A stretch of 54,985 nt of DNA. Origin: Candidatus Thorarchaeota archaeon SMTZ1-45. GTDB lineage: Archaea; Asgardarchaeota; Thorarchaeia; Thorarchaeales; Thorarchaeaceae. The notes under the pieces are model-generated. The model had not been told where the DNA came from and made no database searches. It worked only from the letters and a program-made list of their open reading frames with translations. How positions within the stretch are numbered: the first letter of the stretch is position 1; every line of letters begins with the position of its first letter. The translations under genes were made by a program, and so were the position numbers. The DNA is taken from the NCBI GenBank assembly GCA_001563335.1, contig LRSL01000033.1, forward strand, positions 1-54,985, given 5' to 3'. Below are positions 42,567 through 52,700 of this stretch, one piece after another.

Positions 42567-44144
42567 CTATTGATTCAGTCGTTTGTGCATTGATTTATTG
42601 TTCTTGTATATGTTAAGAAATTCTTTGAACAACGAATCGTAGAGAACACGATTATCAGGATTTGGTTCAAAGATATTTGAGAACTGAATGAGATTGGGAA
42701 TATCATCAAACGTACAGAATCCAAGGCTTGATGCAGCAATGAACGCCGCTCCTCGTGCATTCGCCATGATTGGGTCTTTTACCTGTCTAATAGTTCTATT
42801 GAGAACATCAGCAAAGATCTGGCACCAGATATCAGACCGAGCTCCTCCACCAATCATATTCACAGGATTCATCTTCCGTTTTATGAACCTCTCCACTAAC
42901 TCGAACAACCACCTAGTATTGAAAGCAACACCCTCGAAGACGGCACGAATCATGTTTCCACGTTTAACAGTCAGGGACATGTTATGAAGACCACCTCTGA
43001 TCGTGTGATCCTCGATGGGTGTTCGTTCACCATAGAGCCAAGGCGTAAAGATTAGCCCATTACTCCCTGGTGGTGATTCTTTAACAATCTCATCGAATTC
43101 TTGGTACACCTCGGGATTTCCCTTGCGAGAATCATCATCAGAATAGAAAACATTGTCTCTCAGAAACGTCAGACAGGCTCCAGCACTTTCCTGTTCATTG
43201 GCAACGAAATACTTGCCTGGGATTGAGGAGGGAACTGCAGCCATGTTGTGAGAGATATCTGTCTTTTTGAAGGGAACATGGCAAGTAGTCCAACTACTAG
43301 TGCCTATGTAGATATGACCCTCAAAGTCACGTACCGCTCCAGACCCAATTATAGCTGACTGAAGATCGGGAGACCCTACAACAACTTGCGTGTCTTCTCG
43401 TATACCCAATTCCTGTGCGATCTCTGGTTTTATTGGACCAAGGATGTCAATGGAACTCATTAATGGCGGGAGCTTTTCAGCATCAATGCCCATCTTCTTG
43501 ATGAGTCCGTTATTGTAGTGAACGTTGTTGATATCACGAATATCTGTGACCCAATGCAGCATGATTGAATCATAGGATGCGGCGAATTTTCCGGTCAGTT
43601 GTAAATTCATGTAGTCTTTGGGTTCCAAGAATTTGTATGTGGATTCGTAGACCTCGGGAAGTTCATTCTTCAGAAAGAGGATGTGGGCAGTTGGATCCTT
43701 TCCTGCTTTTGCAGGTAGACCACCGGTACTTCTAAGCCATCGAGCAATATTGAGGATTCCGTAACCCGAGATGTTTATGATACCCTCGTTTATTTCACGA
43801 ATATATGGCTCACCACGTGAGTCCATCCAGATGATCGCGTTGTGAAGATGATAACCACTTTCATCAACCGCAACCGTTCCAGACCATTGGCTTGACACAC
43901 AGATGGCAACTATTTCCTCAATAGGTACGATATTGCGGGAAAGAAGTCGTTTTGTGCTTGTGATAAATGCACTCCACCACTCATCGGGATCCTGCTCAGC
44001 ACCCCCACCATCATAGAGGTAGATAGGGGTTTCTTCAAACTCAAAGCCAAGGATCTCGCCGCATGTGTCTGCGAGTGCAACCTTCATTGCTGATGTTCCA
44101 TGGTCAACTGCAATCACATACTTCGTTTCTCTCTCAGAAGTCAT
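42567..44144 (-). CDS. FGGY-family carbohydrate kinase (xylulokinase-like)
   Basis: 525 residues. VIAVDHGTSAMKVALAD is the N-terminal phosphate loop, SQWSGTVAVDE and AIIWMDSRGE lie in the first domain, and MIGGGARSDIWCQIFADVLN is the second ATPase motif. The FGGY signature RAVFEGVAFNTRWLFELV is in the C-terminal domain. Such kinases phosphorylate pentulose or other sugars, glycerol or gluconate; the exact sugar cannot be told. A TATA box sits about 35 bases before the ATG and a GGGTTAGG stretch six bases before it. Length fits xylulokinase. Confidence 0.92.
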   Translation of the reverse strand: MTSERETKYVIAVDHGTSAMKVALADTCGEILGFEFEETPIYLYDGGGAEQDPDEWWSAFITSTKRLLSRNIVPIEEIVAICVSSQWSGTVAVDESGYHLHNAIIWMDSRGEPYIREINEGIINISGYGILNIARWLRSTGGLPAKAGKDPTAHILFLKNELPEVYESTYKFLEPKDYMNLQLTGKFAASYDSIMLHWVTDIRDINNVHYNNGLIKKMGIDAEKLPPLMSSIDILGPIKPEIAQELGIREDTQVVVGSPDLQSAIIGSGAVRDFEGHIYIGTSSWTTCHVPFKKTDISHNMAAVPSSIPGKYFVANEQESAGACLTFLRDNVFYSDDDSRKGNPEVYQEFDEIVKESPPGSNGLIFTPWLYGERTPIEDHTIRGGLHNMSLTVKRGNMIRAVFEGVAFNTRWLFELVERFIKRKMNPVNMIGGGARSDIWCQIFADVLNRTIRQVKDPIMANARGAAFIAASSLGFCTFDDIPNLIQFSNIFEPNPDNRVLYDSLFKEFLNIYKNNKSMHKRLNQ

Positions 44145-44178
44145 TTCCTAACCCAATATTCTAGATGGTCAAACCGCC

Positions 44179-44189
44179 ATATATAGAAT
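44179..44189 (-). promoter_or_regulatory. TATA box of the FGGY kinase gene
   Basis: The minus strand reads TTCTATATATG at 35-45 bases before ATG 44144, so the leader should be short. This is the best-formed TATA element seen in the window. Confidence 0.6.
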
Positions 44190-44286
44190 GGCTCCGCCTG
44201 CATTTTTCATCTCGAGCTGGTCAGCATTCTAAGGTAGTGCTATTAGCAGGAGAGATCTCTCGATTCTCATAGGAAAAGAAGGTGTC

Positions 44287-44311
44287 GGAGTAACTATCTT
44301 TGAGCTACTCC
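44287..44311 (-). terminator. Hairpin after the degraded surface-protein gene
   Basis: On the minus strand GGAGTAGCT (44311-44303) pairs with AGTTACTCC (44295-44287), nine pairs with one G-T, around a seven-base loop, followed by a T-rich stretch (CTTCTTTTCC). It lies 18 bases after the restored stop at 44329, as expected of a terminator. Confidence 0.45.
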
Positions 44312-44328
44312 TCAACCTTAACTGTGAC

Positions 44329-45350
44329 TTATCTCCTACGGATAAGCACAACCACAACTAGGATCACAATCACTATGCCCACTCCACCCATGAGTATCAA
44401 TGGGTAAGAGTGAGTCCAGATGATGGAGTCACAGTCACTATAATTGTATGGCTCACAGATCTACCTATGAAATCTGTGACTATTGCTGTTAAGTTCCATA
44501 CTCCTACCTCGAGTCCATCCAGTGAAACCGTTATTCGATCATTGTCATCGCTAATAGAACCAATCTGGACAGAGGTGTGGTTTCTAAGGACCTCATAAGA
44601 ACTAAGTAGATAATCGAAACTCCGCCATTCCACGGTTTCACCAGTAGTGCCAAACTCAATGCTGACGCTGTTTCCACTGGTGCTGTAGATATCAGGTGGG
44701 TTATAATCAGAAACCATCATCAGATAATGCGTCTGTTCTTCAGTTGTAGCATCATGTCCAACAATGGTTATGTTAGCAATGACCATGTTTTGTTGCCAAA
44801 ACCAGACGGATGCATTGTAAATAGTATCTGAGAATTGGAAACCATACTCAAATCCCCAGTACCAATATTGGTGTAACACTGAAAGCACACGCTCCTGAAC
44901 AACAATTGGTCCGTGAGGTCCAGAGGTCCAATTTAGAACAAGGTCAGTGTAAACTTCAAGGGACATACCACTAGGTAATGCAAATCTGCACCAATATCCA
45001 GCAACAACACCACCATATGAGAAGACATCAGTGAAATCATCGATTTCGGTCGTGACATTACCGGATGTTGTAAACCCAGTAACAGGTGCTTCAGGTAACT
45101 CAGTCCAGTCATTAAGGTCTGTAAACCCATAAGCACCTGGAGGAAGCTCGAACATGTCAGGTAATGGTGAATCAACTCGGAAGCTAACAATTTTGTCCTG
45201 ATACAGTCCATCGGATATGAATCGGAAGTCAATGTAGTCGCCCTCATTGATTCCCCAGTCGACACTAATAGAAGCAGCATCGGTTGCAATAAGACTCTAT
45301 GAAAAAACCACAAGAATTGAAAGGAATAATAGTATCATGTAGCGCCTCAT
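44329..45350 (-). pseudogene. Degraded surface glycoprotein-like gene: amber codon in signal peptide and 3' frameshift
   Basis: An ATG at 45350 starts a clear signal peptide (MRRYMILLFLSILVVFS) that meets a TAG at 45297-45299, then continues in frame with SLIATDAASISVDWG and a 300-residue extracellular domain rich in Tyr, Trp, Asn-x-Ser/Thr sites and beta pattern. The main frame stops at 44397 (GLTLTH*), but one frame over the text IIWTHSYPLILMGGVGIVIV plus RRR gives a perfect C-terminal membrane anchor ending at 44329. A one-base indel around 44405-44440 would join them. So the gene had signal peptide, exterior beta domain and anchor, and carries two lesions. Reading the middle from ATG 45155 only gives a protein with neither targeting element. 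It may be real decay or consensus errors. Confidence 0.7.
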
Positions 45351-45440
45351 AGTTCTCCGCCAAATTGCATTGGAAAAAATCAGACATAAAAAAGTGTCTT
45401 ATATTTCCGATTTCAGAGGACAGAGAGTCCCAGAAACGTT

Positions 45441-46655
45441 CTAAATTTCGAGTTGCTCCACATTGCCATCTTTGTCTATTGACTCTATGATTAATGGAGA
45501 ACCCTGTCCTGTCATTGTATCTAGTTTGAGGTGTTCCTGCATAAGACCAAGAAAATCAAGTGGGGCAACACACGCTTCAGGAGGCAACACACCCTTTTCA
45601 GTGATTTTACCTCGATGCATTAGAATGGCTCCAAAAGCAGCAGGGATTCCCGTTCCCTCACCCATTGATTGGCCAATAGAGGACATCTGAAAATTGTATT
45701 GTCGAGGTTCACCATCTTCAACACCCTTTATCGAGATCTTTAGACAGCCTCGCTGCTCTCCAAAATCAGTTTCCTTAAGGATACGCTCCCTCTCTCTTAT
45801 GACATACGCTATTGCAAACTCTCTGGGTATCACTTCTTGCCCATCTACCATAATTGCTTCTTCATCAATGATACCAAGTCTGACAACATCTTGCGTTAAC
45901 TGGTAGTATTCAGGTGGAAGTACACACCCAAGATTGGTCACTCGTTTGCATTTGATGTATTTTGGTAATGTTATTGTTTCAGGGTGAGGATATGGATAGC
46001 AAGTATATGTTCCAATTTGATGGAAATCGACCTCTTCACGAAGAGCTATTCCATCCTCTTCAAAGTATTCAACGGTTGTGTATTCACCATTTAGATACAT
46101 TGGAATTGGGGATATCATGCTATGAATACGATGTGCAACTACAGCAGCACCTTCAGAGGGCTCACCACCGTGAGCGTGCAGAATGTCGATTGAATCGACT
46201 TCATCAAGCATATGATCAGAGCAGAATTTAGCAAGAAGATTAGCTACACCTGGAGAACTGCCCATTCCAATGAGTGCTGAAATACCTGCTCTTTTTGCTC
46301 TTTCATTCATCCTAAGGAGTCTTTGTGTGGCATCGAGATCGTCACAGACATCGACATAATCAATCTCGGAATCAATAACAGTTTCCAAAATTATTGGTCC
46401 AAGCTTATAGAAAGGTCCAGAGCAATTTAGTACAACGTCAGAGTCCTCAATTGCGTCCTTAATCAGTTCAGGCTCGGTCAAATCAACTCTGATTGATGAT
46501 AGACGTGAGTCTCCAATCTCAACCACATATTTGTCTGCTTTCTCGATATTGATATCTCCGATTACAATCTCATCAAAATCTGCTGTTGACACTAATGCCT
46601 TTACAGCTTGAATACCAACAATTCCACAACCACCCAGGATAATAACTCGAGGCAT
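45441..46655 (-). CDS. Saccharopine dehydrogenase-like NAD(P)-binding oxidoreductase
   Basis: 404 residues. ILGGCGIVGIQAVKALV at the N terminus is the dinucleotide-binding loop, with the acidic end VIGDINIEKA, then VDLTEPELIKDAIEDSDVVLNCSGPF and IDYVDVCDD, the pattern of the Lys9/saccharopine dehydrogenase family. The C-terminal half contains the substrate domain (AAFGAILMHRGKI). The family carries out oxidative deamination or reduction in lysine degradation, carboxynorspermidine synthesis and other steps. No lysine gene is adjacent. It reads away from the giant surface gene and shares its strand. Confidence 0.88.
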   Translation of the reverse strand: MPRVIILGGCGIVGIQAVKALVSTADFDEIVIGDINIEKADKYVVEIGDSRLSSIRVDLTEPELIKDAIEDSDVVLNCSGPFYKLGPIILETVIDSEIDYVDVCDDLDATQRLLRMNERAKRAGISALIGMGSSPGVANLLAKFCSDHMLDEVDSIDILHAHGGEPSEGAAVVAHRIHSMISPIPMYLNGEYTTVEYFEEDGIALREEVDFHQIGTYTCYPYPHPETITLPKYIKCKRVTNLGCVLPPEYYQLTQDVVRLGIIDEEAIMVDGQEVIPREFAIAYVIRERERILKETDFGEQRGCLKISIKGVEDGEPRQYNFQMSSIGQSMGEGTGIPAAFGAILMHRGKITEKGVLPPEACVAPLDFLGLMQEHLKLDTMTGQGSPLIIESIDKDGNVEQLEI

Positions 46656-46733
46656 AGTGAGTTCTCAATATTATAACGTTGTAGATAAGCTTCACTGCTA
46701 TTCTGCCATATCCAGTTTCATATTAAGACTCTT

Positions 46734-49700
46734 TCAAGCTCCAGTCCACTCAGTGGGTAGTCCCTCAATAGTAGATCCTAACTTCCTTTTCAAAGCTAAC
46801 CCAACTAAAGCAATAATTGGCGCACCAGCCACTATTGGGGTGGACCCTGCATCAAGCACGATACTAATGGGGACTGGATTGGAAGTGAACTGCAGTTCGC
46901 TCATTGCAGTTTTCACCACAGGAAGTCCAAGAACAGTCATTTTGGCAGTGAATTTACCCTCCATGTTCAGCACAAGATATAATGTAAGTTTGATGTGCTG
47001 GTTGATGCTTAAGGTATGATTAAGCAGCAGGGTGTCCAAGGGGTCATACAAAGAGAGTATAAGCAGTCCGTACCAGTTGGTGTCAACACCAAGAACACTC
47101 ACTGCTAGGTCAAGACTGCAGTTTGAATTAACATAGGGTTGTGTCAGAGGTGTTAGGTTGATGCTAACAATGGGACGCACCTCTAGTTGCTTTTCTACTA
47201 AACAGGGAGCCAATGAGTCAGTCCCTGCGTATGAGATTCTTACTACGTATGTTCCAGCCAATAGACTTTGAAGGGAACTGGTTGCTATGCCCCTGCTGTT
47301 CGTGTTCATTATTCTTTCAAGAACAATATTCTCTTCAAGAAGTACTGTGAGGAGAATTTCAGCACCGCCCAGTTTGGAAAGTGTGCTGGACAGAGTGACT
47401 TCTATCTCTATATCCATTGGATAATCCACAGGTTCCAAGTCATTAACTGTGAGTATTGTGAGCCTTCGTGTCAGAATGTCCATAGACAAAGTTGTGGGTT
47501 GCCTCCAATCGTTACCAAGGTAGCGAATAAGGAGTGTGTAATTTCCAGTCCACGAGGGGAACCATGAAACCTCTGCAAGACCATTTACAAGATTGATGGG
47601 AGTCCTGTCACCAATGCTTCCATAAACCTCTACACCATCAGGTCGGTAAAGGCTAACCCAAATGGTCATGTCCATCATGGTGTCATTAAGGGAGTCAACA
47701 AGACACACGATGACAGAGTGTTCCTGATCGACGATGCCAGGGAAATCAGAAGTGACTATTTTCAGCTCACTCTGTGTAATGACTTTTAGTTGAGAAATCA
47801 TAACCGAACCGATTCTTTTAGTGCTGCTAGCTACTGTAATGTTCAGAGTGTAATCACCCACAGCAAGTCCCAGCAAACTGAGGTTGAAGCTATCGCCATT
47901 CAGCCATGATACGGTCGGAACTACTCCACTTGCATTTGTCATTGTGATTTCAATTGGAATGGAATAGAGGTCTAGCAGTTGTCCCAGCTCATCAACCACT
48001 GATATCGTAATGTTCTCTGAACTAGCTCGATCCATCACAAGGGGACCATTAAGCACGATGGAGCTTGTTCCCAGTACGAGGACATTCACAGCTGCATTGG
48101 AGGAGTGATAATGAGCTGAACCAGCAAAGGAGAAAATGACGGTGTAAGTTCCTCCTTGAATAAGTAGTATCTCTACTACCTCTGGCTCAACGCCCTGTTG
48201 AATAAGACTCCCACTATCTACTAATCCAATAATAGAGTTGTATGCGGCCCAATGGATAGTTCGCCCCTCGAGTGGTGTTCCTCCCGAGTCCACAAGGAGT
48301 ACACTAACATTCAACGGAATAAGCCCAGCAATAATGTCACCTTGATTGAAGCTTTCTATGATTACAGAAGTGCCATAACTGGAGTGTACTGCTTTAGAGT
48401 CCATCGTAGGTAGATATGTCGCAAGTCCAAGGAATTCTACCCATACTGTCAAGAACCCTTGGTCATCAATGACCACCTCCCATGATACATGACCAGATGC
48501 ATTGGTGACTCGTGTTACGGGGTCCTGAGTAGCATCACCCTCAATGGCAATGTTCACATCCATTCCCACAAGTGGATTACCATAGACATTCAGCAGTTGT
48601 GCAACGACCTGAAGTGTTTCTCCAACTTCTATGTCAACATCTTCAATCACCAGTCTAAGAGAGGTTGGACAGTACACTGTGTGCTCATGGTCATTTCTGT
48701 CCTCAAAGAAATCGTACACAGATGGACCACCACTTGATGAGATCTCCACACTGTAAAGACCCCATTGAGTTGGAGTGAACTGTGCAATAGCTACACCGTC
48801 GATTGTATCGCGAGTTCTAGTAAGAATTAGTTGATCATAGATATTGTATATCTTGACTGTAATTCTAAGACCATCTATTGGAAGCCCTAGATCATCAGTT
48901 ATGAAGAGGGTCACGTTAATTAGTTGCCCCACTGAAGGAGGTTTGGGAAACAGGTTTGTGAGTGTATGAGCATAGGTCATAGCTGTAACATCAGTCTGTC
49001 GATCGCCACCCAGCATGAACTGGTTCTCTGCTGGAGCTGCAGTTGCCTTTAGAAGCCCGTGTAAATCATCAGCATAATAAATGGCACTTGCGACACCCAA
49101 TTCATCGGTAAGCACATGCTTCGTCCATACTGGTACAAGATCCATGCCCAATACCTGGAACATTATATCCACTCCAGTTGTATTCCCGGTGGACTCAAGT
49201 GTGTAGGTAATGGTCAATGTGCTAAGCAAATCAACCATTGAAGAATCAAGCTCTAGGACACCACTTACTACCTCCATCACCGAAATTGATGAGTCTGTGA
49301 AGTTATCATAATAGTAGGCACTTCCATCATGGACTACTACAATCGTAGCTAGACCTCTCTCTAATGGAGTCCAGAGAATGGATGCAAGCCCATTCATAGA
49401 AGTGACCTGTGTTTGGAACACAATCACCCCACTCATAGTTATTGAGAGCTGGAGTACTCTTCCTTTGATGTATTGTCCAAGCGAGTCCCTAATTCCTAGT
49501 AGAAACTCAATCGAATTTCCAACATTGACAGTCGGATCATGCATGAGAACCATCGTAGGTGTAACATAGACCCTTTGAATTTCAGAATCATATGCTGAGG
49601 AATTCAACCCAGAGCTGAAATATGAAGCTTCCACTCTGAAATCTCCAATGTAATTGAAAGTATGGGATGATGAACATGTACCGTCAGCTCCAGTAAACAC

Positions 49701-52700
49701 AACGATAGAATGAATAATCGTGCCATTAATCCATGAAACAGCTATCTGCACCTCTGCTCCGGTGAGCGGTGAACCTTGCCAATCCATGACAAGGACGGAA
49801 ATCCCTAATCTCGTGCCCTGTTTGATTGGTTGTCCAGGTAAGCTCAACAGAAGAGATGTTTCTCCGAACACCACATTTGTAGTCTGAGTTGTCGCTCCTA
49901 GTAACCATCCTTGAGGGGGTAAAAATAAGATTATTTCAAGCGCTCCTGGTGAGTCAAGTAATAGAGTGAATGTGAATGATCCAGCCCCTCCTGTAATATA
50001 GATTGTATCAAGAATGACCGAACCATCGAGTGAAACAAGTGTATTAACAGACACCCATGAAACAGTCTGAGAGCCTGAGCTTATCACTGAAACAGTGATT
50101 GTTGTTGAACTTGGTGCAAGCAAGTTTCCATTCAGTTGAATCGCAATAGAAGGTTGATCAAAAACATCTATGGTCCCATTGAATTCACTCTCCATTAGGA
50201 CACCATTCCTGGCGAAATGTAGGTTAAAGGTGTAGCATCCCCTCTTCATGGGAGTCCATATGAAGTTTTTAGGACCGTTCACAGACAACATAGTATCTGT
50301 GTGAACCACACTAAGACTTTCATTCCAGATTGTAATGGACACCATTTCTCCAATAATGACTGAACCATTAGACTCTAGATGCAGTGTGAATGGAATCAGG
50401 GTTTCGTTTCCCACTCCTCCCTGCAGTGATGAGCTGGACAATAGGAATGTTATCTCGGGTTGGAGCACAGATACCACTCTCCAAAGCACAAGATCCTCGC
50501 ATCCACTCCGACGAAGGGTTACAATAAGATTGTATGGACCCTCAGAGAGGTCATTTGTGGGTATCGAAAAGTCATATGGACTCAGCTCCGTTGATGTCCA
50601 GTCGTGGAAGAAGGATCCATTAGATAGGCGGATGATAACATCTGTCATCCCTGCATCTCCACCACCTGATAATGCCCAGGAAACAGTACCAAGAATAGGG
50701 TTTCCTCTAACGATAACTGGTGTGTGTACAATGAGTGAGCCTTCTATTGATCCTAGAACATCGACAGTTTTGCTATCAAATGCTCTTGACATCCCCCAGT
50801 TCCATACCATCAGGGAGATGTCTTGAGGCCCTATTGCATCAATGTCAGAGGGGACTGAGAGTGACAGCGTGTCCAGTCCAGCTACATTCTCAAATAGAGT
50901 CCAAGAATTAAATGCATTGATAAATACTGAGTGTGTTGGTTGTGTGGATGTGATGGACACTGTGAGTTCCAGCGTATCTCCTAGTTGAACGGAACTTGGA
51001 ATTGTTGCAGAGATCGTACAACCCTCTACCTCGTTCATTCGAGGTCTCAAGCCAAGGGTTGAAACCATATCAAGAACACCCTCAGTGAAGACAGGTTGCC
51101 ACCACGTTGAAGAGTTGAACCAAGCATCTGAAAAGGCAGACCGGAGAGTACTAAGTATGGAATCAGAATCTATTGAGTCTAGGCTTGTTAGGAACCCACT
51201 TGTGTTCAAAAGAGCAAGCGTCCTGACATCCCAGCTCAATGACCATAGGTCAGTATATTGGAAGCGTGCCTCAATTACGTTGGCAATCTCTGTTGCCATG
51301 ATAGATGTGACAAGTCCAAGTCTTAAGGCTAGACGAGTGCAAAAGAAATCAATTGCTGATTGCACTCCAACAAAAGGCGCAAGATCCCAACCTACAGAGC
51401 TCCAACTCCCAGAAGAGTAGGATGAGAGAACTTGTGACTCAATAGCAGTCCTATACCAAATTGTATCCATTTCATTAAGCTGGAACAGAGTTTCAACTGC
51501 GGCAATAGTGTATTGCATGTGAGGCGTCCCAAGCACCGAAGGTTTGTAGTGTCCTGTTGTGGCTTGTCTCATAGATAGGTAGAATGTGATAGAGGAAACC
51601 TGACTTGGTGAGAGCGTGATAAAATTTGAGTCAGCAAGACCAACTCCAAAGAATTGAGCCCATACTCCAGAGAGATAGTACTGCTGATTGTCATACTCAG
51701 GAGCAATCAAGATCGTGAGATTGGAGTGACCAGGGTATTGAATCAGAGTATTTCCTTCAAAACCTTGAAGATAGTAAGTCATTAGTTCGTTGTCAACCAT
51801 CCCTGTGTGAGCAAGTCTATTCACTTCAGATAACCAGAAGGACCACATCAGAGATGGGACCTCTTCCATTAGTTCGAAACCAGCTTTGCTTTGAATAGCA
51901 TTAATGTAAGAGAGTAATCCAGTGACAATGGGACCTGTGATTGATTCCAGTTTCTTCAGGCATATTGCCACTTCAGCTGCAGCCCAGGTCTTTCCCACTA
52001 TATCGTCTGATGCCAGTCCCATGCCATATCCTCCTGATGGGAGTTGATTGGCAGAGAACCAAGCAAGACCTAAGGTCCTGTTAGACAGGTCTAGAGTGCC
52101 AAGTACAGACATCGTCGCGAGAGCAGAAGCAGTCCCTCTAGTAATATGCATGTCAGCTCCAATGGTGTCTTGAAAGGACCCATCCCCAATGCTTGTTTCT
52201 AAAATCCACTCAGTGAGTTTTGCAGGATCGGTGTGCGTTTTTCCAAGCATCAATAGTGAAACCACATACTGTGAAGAATAGATGTTGTGCGATTCACCAT
52301 TTGTAGGATTCTTAGCTACGCCACCCCAGTTTTCAGGTGATCCTGTATCACCATCTACTACACATGATCTAAGCCAAGATTCAAGGCTATCTGTGTCGAT
52401 AGTTCCAAATCCTCCACTCTCTGACAGTGCCTCGATGACATGATAGGTTGTAGTCATGTGATTAGAAAACCCACCCTCCACGCTTTGTCGTGAGCTAAGA
52501 TAGAAAGTGAGCTTCGTGCTGTTGAACTGCGACTCAAGCCCCATAAGTGTGACAAGCCAGAGTCCCATAGCGGTTGTGTCCACAGTTACCGTACTATCAA
52601 AAACAGACTCTGCAAAACCTGCTTCAATCCCGAAGTCAGCATAGAGTCTAGCCAGAATATTCTGAACCAATGCTTGATTATCTGACCGCCAAATAGAGAA

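Noticed and set aside
45297..45299. TAG read as pyrrolysine
   Set aside because: The codon lies in a signal peptide, where pyrrolysine would be unexpected, and a second lesion in the same gene points to decay or error.
44933..45313. 126-codon minus-strand frame overlapping the degraded surface-protein gene
   Set aside because: It is an alternative frame of the interrupted gene. The frame with signal peptide and beta domain is the better reading.
50335..50826. 163-codon plus-strand open frame opposite the giant surface gene
   Set aside because: It lies fully antisense to a well-supported 2295-residue gene, has no ribosome site, and its composition (Ser/Arg/Thr-rich) reflects the opposite strand.
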